DNA of 64,000 bases from Raphanus sativus (Eukaryota; Streptophyta; Magnoliopsida; Brassicales; Brassicaceae). Both the position numbers and the translations under genes were made by a program. The notes under the pieces were generated by a model. It searched no databases. It had not been told where the DNA came from and saw nothing but the letters and a program-made list of their open reading frames with translations. Below, piece by piece: positions 31,576-42,852 of this stretch. Where the stretch lies: assembly GCF_000801105.2 (NCBI RefSeq), contig NC_079516.1:7936001-8000000 (forward strand), in the 5' to 3' direction. Positions within the stretch are counted from its first letter, which is position 1. Each line of letters begins with the position of its first letter.

Positions 31576-33167
31576 ATGGAACTGTCTCCTGCGTCCGCCA
31601 TGTTCAGTCAATCCTCCTCCGCTCAGCTTCTGAGACCTAAGCTCGGGTTTACGGTTTCTCTTCCTCGGAGAGCATCGATCTTTTCTTCTTCTTCGCGTCC
31701 CCGATTCTTGCGGATGGAAACTCAATCTCAGCCTCCTCAATCTATCTCCTCCGCTTCTTCACCCACCAACAACGTTTCTTCTCTCTCTATCGAAACAGGT
31801 TAGTTTTGAGATGGAGTCTCACATCAAGTTTTGTTTTTTATTTGTTGTTGATTGGGTGATGAGATGAGCAGCACGAGTTGGAGAAGTGAAGAGAGTAACA
31901 AAGGAGACGAATGTGTCAGTGAAGATCAATTTAGATGGCACTGGAGTTGCTGATTGTTCCAGTGGAATCCCTTTCCTTGACCATATGCTTGATGTAAAAA
32001 ACTGTTTTTTTGCCTTTTTTTTTCCAATTACATCTATTAGGTTTTTTTATTGGGTCAAGTTAGAAATGTTGATTGGTGTATTGTGTTTTCTTGGTTAAGC
32101 AGCAACTTGCTTCGCACGGCTTGTTTGATGTGCACGTCAGAGCTACTGGTGATGTTCACATCGATGACCATCACACTAATGAAGATATTGCTCTTGCCAT
32201 TGGAACCGTCAGTGTTTTTACTTACTTACTGTCTCTTTTCTTCTGCCGTTGTTTATTAGATCTATGAGCAAACATGCTGTTGAAAACTGTAGGCTCTGTT
32301 AAAGGCACTTGGTGAGCGTAAAGGGATTAATCGGTTTGGTGACTTCACAGCTCCTCTTGATGAAGCCCTTATTCATGTTTCCCTGGTAAAAATGATTGCA
32401 TCTGTGTGTTTTTAATCCTCTCATTACTAGATATATATATCTCAGAGACTTGCTTATAATGAAACAAAAAAACCACATTTTGCAGGATTTGTCTGGTAGA
32501 CCATATCTTGGTTACAACTTGGAGATTCCAACACAGAGAGTTGGGAACTATGACACTCAGGTTCTTCATTCCTCTGACTCTGAGTCCTCCTCCTTTACTT
32601 GTTTAGTTATAGATTTTGTAAATCCTTTTCTTTTGTGTAGTTGGTGGAGCACTTTTTCCAGTCATTGGTGAATACTTCCGGTATGACACTTCACATCCGT
32701 CAGGTAATCGCATGAGTCTCTTATGTAATCTGCTTGGCAACCTTTTGAAGATAAGTATTTTAAAATAGTCAGTTTGTTACAAAACAGCTTGCTGGTAAAA
32801 ACTCGCATCACATAATAGAGGCGACATTTAAGGCCTTTGCCAGGGCTCTAAGACAAGCAACGGAGAATGATCCTCGCCGTGGTGGGACCATACCAAGGTT
32901 TCACCTATCTATCTTCTTATCCTCCATCCATCACTTTCTTGTTATAGACACACACACTTTTTGCTAAATAAAATAATATATCATAAAGAATGCAAGAATC
33001 ATTGATTCAAAAAATTTCTTATGTGAAAACAAGAAAGAATGATCCCATTCGTATCTCGGTTTAGAAACATATATACTCTTTGTTGTCCTTGATGAAGGAT
33101 TGTTTATATTGTTTGAGGTGTGTGTGATTGCTTTTGCAGTTCAAAAGGAGTCTTGTCACGGTCCTGA
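31576..33167 (+). CDS. HISN5A: imidazoleglycerol-phosphate dehydratase, 8 exons
   Basis: This enzyme removes water from imidazoleglycerol phosphate in histidine biosynthesis, in the plastid, with manganese. Exons 31576-31798, 31872-31993, 32103-32207, 32293-32385, 32486-32560, 32641-32703, 32788-32897 and 33140-33167 join in phase to 272 residues. Residues 1 to about 75 are Ser/Arg-rich and fit a chloroplast transit peptide. The enzyme core begins at [16 protein letters not shown]. Metal-binding His/Glu motifs are visible: [37 protein letters not shown] and [17 protein letters not shown]. The end [13 protein letters not shown] is the usual plant C-terminus. All key residues are present. Counterpart of At3g22425 by sequence and place. 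Confidence 0.96.
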
Positions 33168-33810
33168 GAGGGAGAGAGAGAGCTGAGCAATCACAAAGAA
33201 AAGCTCTCAGATTTTCTCTTTTTTTTTTCTTCTTTTTGTCATCGAATTTGTAAAACAAAAACAAGGATGTTGCCAAAATGTCAAGAAGAAGAAGTGAATT
33301 AGACTGAAGATCACACACACTTGGGGGTTCCATCTATAAAAAGAGATGTTCTGTATTTCTTTTAAGCATTGCTGTTATCAAACTCTTAAAATTTACTGTA
33401 AGGAAGGACTGATCGAGTAATTTGCTAGAATAAGTAATCAAAACGCCTGTCTTATAATCCTTATATCGGTAAAACGTGTTACGGTTAATAATCAAGAGAA
33501 AGTTATCAAAGAAGAATTTGATAGAGGTGAAATGCTGAGACAAAAACAGACAGTTTAATTCAGTATGCTATATCTCCGTCAAACCTAACGCTCCTTGAAC
33601 TGCTCTATTGCATCTCATTTGTTTTGATCTTTGTTCCACACCATAATAGTTGTTTCTGGTAATCTACCGACACAAGTTATTAGTCCTATGCCTTTTTTTG
33701 CAGGCTTATTTTTATGCTTAGTATAGTACAATGGTAGTTTTGTTTGGCAGTTGTTTAAAATTAGGGTGCTGATATTCGATGCTATTTTGTTTTTGTTTTT
33801 CTTTGAGAAT
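33168..33810. other. 3' flank of IGPD gene
   Basis: 3' untranslated region with a GAGAGAGAGAGAG stretch near 33171, then AT-rich sequence without a gene. Confidence 0.45.
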
Positions 33811-34000
33811 GGCTGAATACTCTGAGAAGAAGAACCGTGGGGCGCAGAAATTGGGCCGGGTTTACAAAAGAAAGGTCCTTTATAGTTATCTCGCAACCAT
33901 AAGAGACTTGGACAAAGTCGACATGAAGACAAAGAAGACCACAATCGATAGAGCTTTAGATAACTCACATGATCAAAGTGAATTACAGTTCTCCTATTAA
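33809..34000 (+). CDS. short unassigned reading frame, possible gene remnant
   Basis: From the ATG in GAGAATGGCTGAATAC the frame reads MAEYSEKKNRGAQKLGRVYK and continues basic and charged (KTKKTTIDRALDNSH) to a stop at 33998-34000, 63 residues. Composition is richer in Lys, Arg, Glu and Asp than chance AT-rich frames, and GC content is higher than nearby. I do not recognise it. It could be the remainder of the Arabidopsis neighbour between IGPD and FRL4A (At3g22430/22435), or chance. Confidence 0.25.
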   Translation: MAEYSEKKNRGAQKLGRVYKRKVLYSYLATIRDLDKVDMKTKKTTIDRALDNSHDQSELQFSY

Positions 34001-36191
34001 AGGTACACTTGGATGAATGAATTTTTGGTTTTCTTGATCCCTTGATTCAGTAATCACATTGCATACAGAGTAATATGGTGTGGATTGATATATTCGAGTT
34101 GCTGCTTAATTAACTACATCCTTGCAAGTAAATTGTGATGTAGGCTGGATGCTTTTGATGTCTCTATTGATTCTTTTATTTTCATTTTAGCCAGCTAATA
34201 AAATGTATCATCTATACATATTACAATCCTTCTGATCAGAAAAAAATAAACATATTATAATCCTATCGCTATTGCGTTTCTCTGCTAAAATGAAGAAAGA
34301 AAGAGACGAACCACCTATCAAAGTGTGGGTGTTGAACCAAACAATAGTGTCTTAGTGCCTTCTGTATAAAGAATTTGACATTGAGTTAGTTTTCATCCTG
34401 CTTTGTACTTGTGATTGCCAACAACAGCTGTGATGCTTTATACAAAAAAAAAACAACAGCTGTGATGCTAACTAGGTAATAATTTCTACTTTGTTTTAAA
34501 TTTTTATGAATTAATTGGGATGAAATTAAAAAGCAGACAAGAAGAAGCCATGTACCATGTGGGTGGTTTTGTCCACTAGAATATATGAATCTTGTTTCTC
34601 TTTTTCGCTTTATTTATGTCTCTGTTTAATTGACAAGTTAGGTATAAAAGGGGTTTAATGGTTTTTCACTCTACTGTTGTGTGCTAATTTCATCTAATCC
34701 GTTGAATCATAGTGCTTCTGACCAAACTTTCTTTCCTGTATTCACTAGTCGACTATATTCATGACATCTTATGTGTATTAGAAGATTTCTCTAAGAAATG
34801 TATATGATATATCTCAATAACGTTATTATATGTATTACAATTTGCATCGATGAATATCAAGTTTTCACCATTTGATTGATTGTTTTATTTTAAGGCTGCC
34901 GATACTAAATATTGTTTATCGTGTACATAGGATCATAGTGTGCCCACTGCCCACCATCATAACAAGTAGCAGGATATAAATAGATAGGACAAAGTACTTT
35001 GTGTAGTGGGTAAGAGTTTAAATGCATATGATATTTTAACATACTAACGAAAACATATATAAAAGGGCTCGAAATTATGCAATGTCTTTATCATGTTACT
35101 ATAAGATTAGCTAGACCAATGTCAAGTCAGTGCATGGATTTAAATCATTAGTCCTTTTGAATTTGATTTCTCCCTTTTAACAATTTCAAAATTTTCTCCT
35201 TGCTTTTTCTGTAAAGCAAACGGCGGTTAATTTGTAGCCGTCCATTGTGGACTCACTGAATTAGATTGAATTGTTCGCCGTCAATTTCAGTTTTCATCTC
35301 ATACTAATTGTGTTTAGTCAATGTAATCTGTGTAATTAAATGATAATATTATTATCAAAAGTAGGAAAGAGTAAGGATGTTTCAATAATGGATTATATGT
35401 CATTGTCTCGTTTTACATTTTATACATATCCACAGAAAAAAGTTTAGCATACGTCAATTCTAAGTATCTTTAATAATTCAACTTCAAATTACTTTTTATC
35501 CTATGCTTCTGCTGTTTGATATCACAAGCAAAATTAGCAAACTAGTAAAAGTTATTAGTGTAAAAAAAAAACATGTAATGAGTCGAGTCCTCTTCGTGGC
35601 TTGCTTAATTATCACGTTTTCGAAGACATAAATATTCGGTCCAAGTATTATCACGCGTGACTGATTCATTTACAGCCTTTTTAAAGATCATCTTCACAAA
35701 CACATGTGTTCTTCTTACATTATACAACGGAAAATTTTAAAAACATAAACAATATTTTTTGGTAATACTTTATAGTCTATTTAGTATTTTTAACCGGCAA
35801 TGCTTCACTGGTTTCCGACTCAACGCATGTGGTGGTCAGTGGGAGTGGCCCACGTATCTCTTTCACCTTTAAATTTTTGTTTTCTTTAAGCGATCTATAC
35901 GATAAAGCGGAAGCTTAGGATACTTATTACCACCACCCCAAACACGCCCTTATCACACGTCATCATCACCCTCTCGTTCACAATAACCTGCGCATCCCTG
36001 GCGCATTCTAGACAGGACCAATACGTGTCGCTCTTTTGACTTATCCACGTCATCGAAACTCGTCTTTTTTGCCATTTCTAGGGTTTTCTCCAATCTCACT
36101 CCCAAAAAACACTTTCGTCTCTCTCTCAACGGTTTGTTCTCTCTTCTCTCGATTTGAGTTTCGAAGTTCGTTAAGCTTCACACGCCGTTCG
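34001..36191. other. intergenic and FRIGIDA-like promoter
   Basis: No gene seen in 34001-35900. A tandem CAACAGCTGTGATGCT lies near 34423 and 34454. From about 35800 the DNA is GC-richer and holds CACGTCATC at 35957 and again CCACGTCATCG at 36046, followed by CT-rich leader sequence to the ATG. Confidence 0.45.
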
Positions 36192-38064
36192 ATGGGGTCG
36201 GTCTCCGATCCAGGCGAGTTGACCGAGTTAGCTCAGCCGAGTTTCGAGGAGTTTCAGAAGCAGACGTCGCTGATGACGAGCTGCACGCTTCTGTGGAAAG
36301 AGCTCTCCGATCACTTCACCACGCTCGAGGAGAATCTGATGAAGAAATCGGAGGCGCTTAAGGGGATGATCGAGGCACTGGACAGCCAGACTCAGACCTC
36401 TCTCGAGTCGCTGAAGCGCAGGGAGGCTACGATCGAGCGGAGCGTGGAGATCGTCGCCGGGAAAGTCGGGGAGCGAGCTCGAGCTGCTCTTGAGTCGCTC
36501 GAGAAAGCTAGAGACGGCGGAGGTTACGGAGAGGTTGACGATGACGAGGAAGGGCTTCTCTCTGCTTTGAAGTCTCTGTGTTTGAAGATGGACGCGAGGG
36601 GGTTCTGGAGCTTCGTGACGGCGAGGAAGAAGGAGCTAGAGGGGCTAAGGTCGAAGATCCCGGCGGCGTTGGGGGATTGTGTGGATCCGGCGATGCTGGT
36701 GCTCGAGGCGATCTCCGAGGTGTTTCCGGTGGATAAGAGGGGCTCTGGGGAGAAGATGAGTAATGATTTCGGGTGGGCTTGTGTGGTGATTCTCGAGAGC
36801 TTGGCGCCTGTGATTGTTGATCCTGTGATGGGGAAGGCGAGGCTGCTTGTTACGCCGAGCGTTGAGGCGAAAGCTAAGGAGATTGCGGAGACGTGGAAGG
36901 CGGGGTTGGAGGAGAGAGGAGGGAGGGTGGAGAATGTGAAGACACCTGATGTGCATACGTTTCTTCAGCATGTTGTGACGTTTGGGATTGTTAAGAGTGA
37001 GGATCTTGGTCTGTATAGGAAGCTTGTCGTTGGATCCGCGTGGCGTAAACAGATGCCGAAGCTTGCTGTTTTAGTTGGTTTGGGTGATCAAATGCCTGGT
37101 AAGCTTTAAAGCTCCTTTCTTCTCATGATATTGCATGATTTGTTGTGAAGTCTGAGACTTTAGTAGACTTAAGGTGTGTGTTTATATGTAAGGCAGATTA
37201 GAAACTGATCATAAGCTGTGGTGTGAAGTTCAACTTCAAGTCTTTTTAATATATCTTGAGGTTATGAATGATGGTTTTGAGTTGTTATTGCTTTGCACAG
37301 ACATGATTGAAGAGTTAATCAGCAGGGGGCAACAGCTTGATGCTGTTCATTTCACTTATGAAGTTGGCCTTGTGGATAAGTTCCCTCCCGTTCCTTTACT
37401 CAAAGCCTATCTAAGGGACGCAAAGAAGACAGAAGACTCCAGCAATACCGGCCGAGCTTCGGTAATCTACTCATTTTACCTTACAGCTTGAACATCTTTC
37501 ATTCTTTGACTTTAACATTTATTATCTTTGTTATGTTAGCATCTTGTGGCGCGCAAGGAGCAATCAGCTCTCAAGGCAGTCTTGAAATGCATAGAAGAGT
37601 ACAAACTCGAGGAAGAGTTCCCTCCAGAGAACCTCAAGAAGCGGTTGGAACAGCTAGAGAAGACCAAAACCGAGAAGAGGAAACCAGCAGCTGTACCGGC
37701 GAACAAGAGAACCAGAGCCAGCTACAACGGTCCAATGCCACCAGCGAAAGCCGGGCGTATCACAAACGCATACGTCTCTTCCTTCCCGTTCATCAGATCA
37801 CCCTCTCACTCCCCTCAGTACGCTTCACCTGCAGCATCTTACCCATCCCCACCTACCACTGTCTACAGCAACAGGAGCCCACCATATCCATACTCCCCTG
37901 AGCTTATCCCCGCCTCATACCAAGCCTCACCTATGGGTTACCCAGCGTACAACGGTTATTGCAACGGCCCTGTTCCAGCTCCAGCTCCAGCTCCTCCGGT
38001 TTACCACCCGCACTACCCTCAGCAGCACCACCAACACGCCCACCATCAGCAAGCTTACTACTGA
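36192..38064 (+). CDS. FRL4A: FRIGIDA-like protein, 3 exons
   Basis: FRIGIDA-family proteins act in the nucleus; the founding member promotes FLC transcription and so delays flowering. Exons 36192-37098, 37301-37461 and 37540-38064 join in phase to 530 residues. The longer upstream frame from 36036 is not used: MGSVSDPGELTELAQPSF is the family start. Residues about 25-110 are a coiled coil (LEENLMKKSEALKGMIEALD). The central Frigida domain follows (SLCLKMDARGFWSFVTARKKE, DPAMLVLEAISEVFP, ACVVILESLAPVIVD, FLQHVVTFGIVKSEDLGLYR, FTYEVGLVDKFPPVPLLKAY). A basic stretch (EKTKTEKRKPA) could be the nuclear signal. The tail is rich in Pro, Tyr and Ser and ends with a His/Gln-rich block. Nothing is broken. 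The gene is followed by the L18-like gene 536 bp downstream on the same strand. Confidence 0.95.
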
Positions 38065-38599
38065 ACTTAGACAGTGTGTGTGATGACAAATCAAGAAGGA
38101 AAGAATGGTAATAACCAACAACCACTGATACTGTGACAACTACTCTGTATCTGCATCTTTGTCTCTTTCTACGTTGTCGTTTTGTCTGTTGTAATATTTT
38201 CGAAGCCTAACTCTGTTTTAGTAAGTTAGCTATCTTCCTGTTGTGTGTTAAAAACATCGGGCTCTGTTTCTGCTCATAAGCTTTTGTAATGCCTAATATT
38301 CTGTCAAACAATCTTATCTTTCTGTTTATTATATGACAACTTCTCTTTGTCAGAAACCCTTCCTCTATATTCGTTTTTGGTTCAGACAGACATCTTAAGT
38401 ACGGTTGGGTTCTTCACATCGAAACCACACTGGTTCTTTGCTTTCAATCTCTTTATTGAACAAGTCGTTGTCACTAATCTACTACAGAGCAGCAGGACCT
38501 ATCAGTCTTATGAGCGTTCTCTCTTCCAACTTAACCTCTGCACACCACCTGTTCGACTGTTTGTCTCTGTGAAACCTTGCCTGGTCTCTGTTACTTACA
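38065..38599. other. FRL4A 3' flank and L18-like promoter
   Basis: Contains the 3' untranslated region of the FRIGIDA-like gene (to about 38300) and the upstream region of the next gene. A long open frame crosses it but lacks recognisable motifs. Confidence 0.4.
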
Positions 38600-39562
38600 A
38601 TGGCTTTGAAGATTCTCAGAGGAAGCTTTCACCGTTTGCCACCGAATCTCACCTCCCGTTTTCGAGTAGCAGCATCACATCCTTTGTCGTCAAGATTTTA
38701 CAGCAGCGAAACAGGAAAGGATTCAGGTTTGAGTGGTTGTGCCATTGAAACTGTGGATGATGCTGCTTGGAATGTCTCATCGTCTATATCCCAAGCCTGG
38801 AGAGAGTTTCAAGCAGACACTGCAAAAAACTCTTCCTTTACAACACAAGGAGGAGAAACGATCATGCCTGATCTTGATCACGATGAAATCGACAATATGA
38901 GAATCCGTGGTGATCTTTTCTACAAGCTTGATCGAGGGTCAAAAGAGTTCGAGGAATACAACTATGACTTCCACCGCAAGAACCATCACCTGAAACCCAA
39001 GAAAGAGCAAAACAGCGGTGAAGAAGAAACAAAGATGAAGAAGAAGGAGGCAGCAGCAAAGAGTAATCAAGAAGTTCGCGAGGAATACAAGAAGAGAGAT
39101 GCGCCGAAGATCAACGCTTTCACTGGTGAAACGGATCATCTCAATGCAGCTGTGAAGAAGAGAGAGCGAACGCTTACGTTTAACCAGCTCACCGCTCCTT
39201 ATCACTACCCGTTTTGCTTAGACATTTACATCTCAAAAGCCTCTGTTCGAGCATGTGTGATCCACAGGGTGACTAGTAAGGTTGTCACTGTGGCTCATTC
39301 CATTTCAAAAGACATGAAGTTCGATCTTGGTTCGACTAGGAACGCAGTGGCTTGCGCTGCGGTTGGGACAGTTCTTGCGCAGAGAAGTTTGGAAGATGAC
39401 ATACATGACGTTATATATACTCCAAGGAAAGGAGATAAAGTGGAAGGTAAGCTTCAGGTTGTGCTTCAAGCTATTATTGATAATGGCGTTAATGTTAAAG
39501 TGAAGCTTAAGCAGAGAAAACTCAAGAAGAAGACTAGTCATCTAACAGTGCCCTATACTTAA
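38600..39562 (+). CDS. ribosomal protein L18/L5e-like, probably mitochondrial, intronless
   Basis: Single-exon frame of 320 residues. The first about 35 residues (MALKILRGSFHRLPPNLTSR, then FRVAASHPLSSRFYSS) are Arg/Ser-rich without acidic residues, a mitochondrial-type presequence. The middle is charged and low in complexity (EEETKMKKKEAAAKSN). The C-terminal part from about residue 205 (LDIYISKASVRACVIHRVTS, then KVVTVAHSISKDMKFDLGS, then NAVACAAVGTVLAQR) carries the L18p/L5e 5S-rRNA-binding fold. The family normally sits in the large ribosomal subunit; the long extra N-terminal region means that this is a divergent member and its place in the ribosome is inferred. Counterpart of At3g22450. 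Confidence 0.9.
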   Translation: MALKILRGSFHRLPPNLTSRFRVAASHPLSSRFYSSETGKDSGLSGCAIETVDDAAWNVSSSISQAWREFQADTAKNSSFTTQGGETIMPDLDHDEIDNMRIRGDLFYKLDRGSKEFEEYNYDFHRKNHHLKPKKEQNSGEEETKMKKKEAAAKSNQEVREEYKKRDAPKINAFTGETDHLNAAVKKRERTLTFNQLTAPYHYPFCLDIYISKASVRACVIHRVTSKVVTVAHSISKDMKFDLGSTRNAVACAAVGTVLAQRSLEDDIHDVIYTPRKGDKVEGKLQVVLQAIIDNGVNVKVKLKQRKLKKKTSHLTVPYT

Positions 39563-39724
39563 AATCTTTGCTATTATTTTCTTTTTATCTTTTTATGCTA
39601 ATTTTTTCAAGACAGAAGCATGCTGTGTTGTTTTATCTTTCAATAATGTCACACTTCAAAAGATATATCTGGAAAATTGAAAATCATTTAGACAACTATA
39701 TCTTTCAATAATGTCACACTATTT

Positions 39725-40080
39725 AACAATGAAACAAGACAAAGAGTTTACAGATTAAACTTTATGCATCTCACGCAAAGTGTTGTTTACATTCACAGAC
39801 TACGTACCGAGACAAGTTAATAAATTGAGAGAATCTATACAATTCTGCTCAAGTCATGATCATACTGCCTGACTGAAACATCATCATGCTCTTCATTCGA
39901 TTCTCTTCCTTATCTCTAGCTCTCTCTTTGATTCTTTGAACTTCTATCTGAATCTTGTCGCTAGCCATCTCTTCTTTCTTCATAGTCACCAGTCTCTCTC
40001 CGCTAATCTCGCCGAGTAGCACTTTCCTCCTGAGATCTGGATTGCTGCTATCTCCAATGTTGAAAAGAATGGATCTGTAC
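39725..40080. repeat. left copy of a ~350-bp segment duplicated around the MADS gene
   Basis: From GAAACAAGACAAAGAGTT to CAACATTGAAAAGAATGGAT-like sequence it matches 42853-43219 in the same orientation at roughly 85-90% by eye. It contains the TFIIS-like fragment. Confidence 0.8.
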
Positions 40081-40131
40081 AGCTAGAATTGCTGCCTCGA
40101 ACAGTTCCAAGAACTCTTGTTTCTGCATCAT
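39849..40131 (-). pseudogene. TFIIS central-domain-like gene, truncated and frameshifted (copy 1)
   Basis: TFIIS rescues stalled RNA polymerase II. On the minus strand an ATG at 40131 follows a TATA box (CTATATAAAG, 40227-40237) and opens MMQKQEFLELFEAAILAVQ, like the start of small plant TFIIS-domain proteins. It then goes out of frame. One frame over, SILFNIGDSSNPDLRRKVLL, GEISGERLVTMKKEEMASDK and a charged tail ending SMIMT give the second half of the TFIIS central domain. The N-terminal domain and the first half of the central domain are missing, so an internal deletion with frame shift is the simplest reading. The zinc ribbon is absent. It may still be transcribed. Confidence 0.7.
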
Positions 40132-40515
40132 TCTCTCTTTCTCTAGTCTCAACAAAAAAAAAATTAGGGTTTGGAAGTAACGACGAAGTGAAGAGAAATT
40201 GGAAAAATTGTTAAGAGAGCGTGTGATCTTTATATAGAGAGAGTCTAAAATCGACTGTGATCTTTATATAAAGAGAGAGTATCTAAAACCGACTCCTGAT
40301 TGGATATAATTTTTTGTTGTGTTGTATCTCACTATACACTTATTAATTACTTGGTAACCAAGCCGCCTCCCCCAAGTTTCCCTTTTCCCTTCTCGTTTTT
40401 TTGACCGTTAAGAGTTTTCCTTTTTTTTTTTTCTTATTATATATCTGATACTTCATTACTTCTCCACGAAAATAATCTCCTGAGAAAAGTGAAATTAATT
40501 TTCATCGCAAGCACA

Positions 40516-42235
40516 ATGACGAGAAAGATCTGCAGGTCCAAATTGTCGGTGAGAAAAGATACATTCTTCAAGGCACGAGCCAAGACCGTTCTCAAGAAAG
40601 CATACGAACTCTCGGAGCTGTGCGGCGTCAATTTGTGCATCATCTGCTACGACCGGGAAGGGAGTCTCGTGACGACGTGGCCAGAGAACGACGAAGCGTG
40701 AAGATGCAGATTTCTGAGATGTTCTGTATTAGTTCGTGAAGTACTACATGAGGTACTACAGGCGTGTGTCATGAAGATGGAGCTGAATAGGAGTTCGGGT
40801 TTTGTGATGTGCGTGGGCTTCCTGAGTTAAAAAAGGAAAGATGATATGTGCTTGAAGACAAATGGACGTTTTCCATAAAGAAAAAGGGAGTTTGCTTGAA
40901 GATGAAGTTTTCCATTAAGGTAAATGGAAAGTTACCTTATGTGTATTGGAAAGACTTGGAGAGCAAGTGGAAGACTTGGAAAGCAAGTTAAAGACGTGGA
41001 GAGCAAGTTATGGTCTGCTATATAAGGAGGGACGTGCCTTATGAGAAAGCCAGACCTCACATAATAGAGAGAGGATCTCATTGTATATTGGTGTATCTGC
41101 TTGGTGTCGAAGCAGTGTCTGTAGTAGTTGTCGATGGAGTCTGATGTTGACTTAGTTTGGTGGCGTTGGTATTGACGCTCTGTGTGGTGGAGTTAGCCAT
41201 CGTGTGTGGAGCTCGTGGGTAGCTTCGTGTGTGCTTGGTTGATCAAGCTTGGTGTCATTGGTGTGCGTTAGGTGCTGACGTACTTGGTGAAGTACTTCCG
41301 AGAAGTGGAAGATCGAAGCCTAGACTCAGGGGGAGTTTAGCAAAGGAGGTTTCATTGAAGAGGTCTGTGAAGATTGCAGCTGTAGAAGACAGTATGCTCT
41401 GGCGTGTCCGGATGGGATCCGTTGTATTCCTAATCTTTGTAGATTGCTCCTTAGAAAAGAGTGGTAGACACTCGTGTGTGTTGTACCATATAGCAATTGT
41501 AGGTTGCTCCTTGTTCTAAGTCAATGAAATCTGGACGAGGTCCCGGAGATGTAGGAAACGAACCCCGTTAACAAACTTTGTGTGCCATTTACTTTCTGCA
41601 CTAGTTTTTGTCGCTCTCACTACATTAACAAAGCGCAGGTCAAGGCCACGGCCGAGCGGTTCAGCAGGTTAAGCGAACAAGAAAGGAACAAAAAAAGCAC
41701 CAACCTCTCGCGGTTTCTAAACAAGAAGATGATGGATGAGAAGAAGGCATCTCTCAAAGCCAACGACAATAAATTCTCCAAGGAAGTGTTCGTCTTTGAG
41801 GATTCCTTGGAGACTCGCTTAGGGTTATTCCAACAAAAGATCACCGAGTTGGTTGATGATGATGATCACGGCCTTGTTGTTTCAACGGATCTACCCACCA
41901 CGTCGTTGAACCAGCCGAGCAACTTCTCAATCTTGTTGTTTAACCATGACAGTGGCACTTTCACCCAGTTGGTCAATTCCTCTACTCTTCCTCCTTGCTT
42001 TGAGCAACCTGTGATTCCGTGTAATCAAGATTATGGCACTAATTACTTGGATCTGTTACTTGCGGAACAAGATATGAGAAGCTGCAACAACTTTGATCTT
42101 CCCATTCCTCCTCATCCTATGATGCATACTCAAACCTCAATGTTTCGGCAGTTTGATCATCAGTTTATGCAGACACAACAGGGGATGATTCCATACAATC
42201 AATCTTCTGGCTATCCAACAATGATGTTCTCTTAG
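40516..42235 (+). pseudogene. type I MADS-box gene interrupted by a solo LTR
   Basis: MADS-box proteins are DNA-binding transcription factors; type I members act mainly in gametophyte and endosperm. The first part, 40516-40698, is the MADS domain (MTRKICRSKLSVRKDTFFKA, then KKAYELSELCGVNLCIICYD, then SLVTTWPEN). The rest continues in the same frame at 41636-42235 (VKATAERFSRLSEQERNKKS, NLSRFLNKKM and an Asn/Gln/Pro-rich tail ending PTMMFS). Between them lies a 932-bp LTR with 5-bp target copies. Counting one target copy, the two parts are in phase for about 260 residues, so the gene was intact until insertion. As it stands, translation stops at 40699-40701 after 61 residues. It is not part of the Arabidopsis order I recall here. 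Confidence 0.88.
40699..41630 (+). mobile_element. solo LTR (probably Copia-type), target duplication AAGCG
   Basis: Begins TGAAGATG, ends ATTAACA, with AAGCG directly on both sides (40694-40698 and 41631-41635): the TG...CA ends and 5-bp duplication of an LTR retrotransposon. There is no primer-binding site, gag or pol, so a single LTR remains, as after recombination between two LTRs. Inside are a TATA-like CTATATAAGG near 41019, a 20-bp triplet repeat at about 40955-41012, and CTCAGGGGGAG at about 41325, which resembles a polypurine tract and leaves open a small TRIM-like origin. Confidence 0.88.
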
Positions 42236-42852
42236 GTCTTCTCTTGCTTCAAGACCAGGATAGTTGTTGACTATTGTCAAACACTTTATTATCTTTTTGT
42301 CTCGCTATTTTGTCAATTGAGTCTCTCATGCTATTTTGTCAATTGAGTCTCTCATATTAAGTTGTAATTTTGCAAACATCCTATTTGCGTTGTATAAATA
42401 TAATGTTCCAGTTGTGTAATTGCTCTGTCTTTTACTTAGCTATCAGGTAAATTTTGGAGTTATACTTCTCCAAAACGTTATTGCTTCAACTGAATAAGAG
42501 TTGTATCTCTCCAAAAACCCCCCTTGTTAATGTGATGATCTTATGCAGAATGTGCTGCAACTGCAAAGCTTTTGTTTCCTTTTATGGGACATTGAAAAGT
42601 TCAAAGGAAACGTTTTACTGCAGATGCCACTGTCAATCTAAGAGAAATGTTCTGTGCGCATTACTGTTTTCCTGACTATAGGTTCTAGCAACAGCATCCA
42701 TCTTGTAGACAACAAGAGATGAGGCAGGGTTAAAAAATCTTTTTCAGTTGAATCTTGCCTACGAGTTTTGGCTGTCCAGGAGATGAAATTGAGACCAACT
42801 GTATGTGTGTTTGTGTATTTCCGTGTGTTGAAGCGTCGCCACTTTGTTTTCA
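42236..42852. other. 3' flank of the MADS gene
   Basis: Contains a direct GCTATTTTGTCAATTGAGTC repeat at about 42304 and 42330 (unit about 26 bp). No gene seen. Confidence 0.45.

Noticed and set aside
31447..31740. 97-codon minus-strand frame over the start of the IGPD gene
   Set aside because: Antisense of the transit-peptide exon; Arg-rich as expected from the complement of Ser-rich codons.
36645..36971. 108-codon minus-strand frame opposite FRL4A exon 1
   Set aside because: Shadow of the Frigida domain; Arg/His/Leu-rich without motif.
38347..38748. 133-codon frame overlapping the start of the L18-like gene
   Set aside because: Overlaps in another frame; the L18-like frame has a presequence and the conserved domain.
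41229..41519. 96-codon frame inside the solo LTR
   Set aside because: LTRs do not normally code. No gag or pol similarity.
40699..41630. A long intron of the MADS gene
   Set aside because: The ends are TG...CA with AAGCG duplicated, not GT-AG, and the coding parts join in phase exactly when one target copy is removed.
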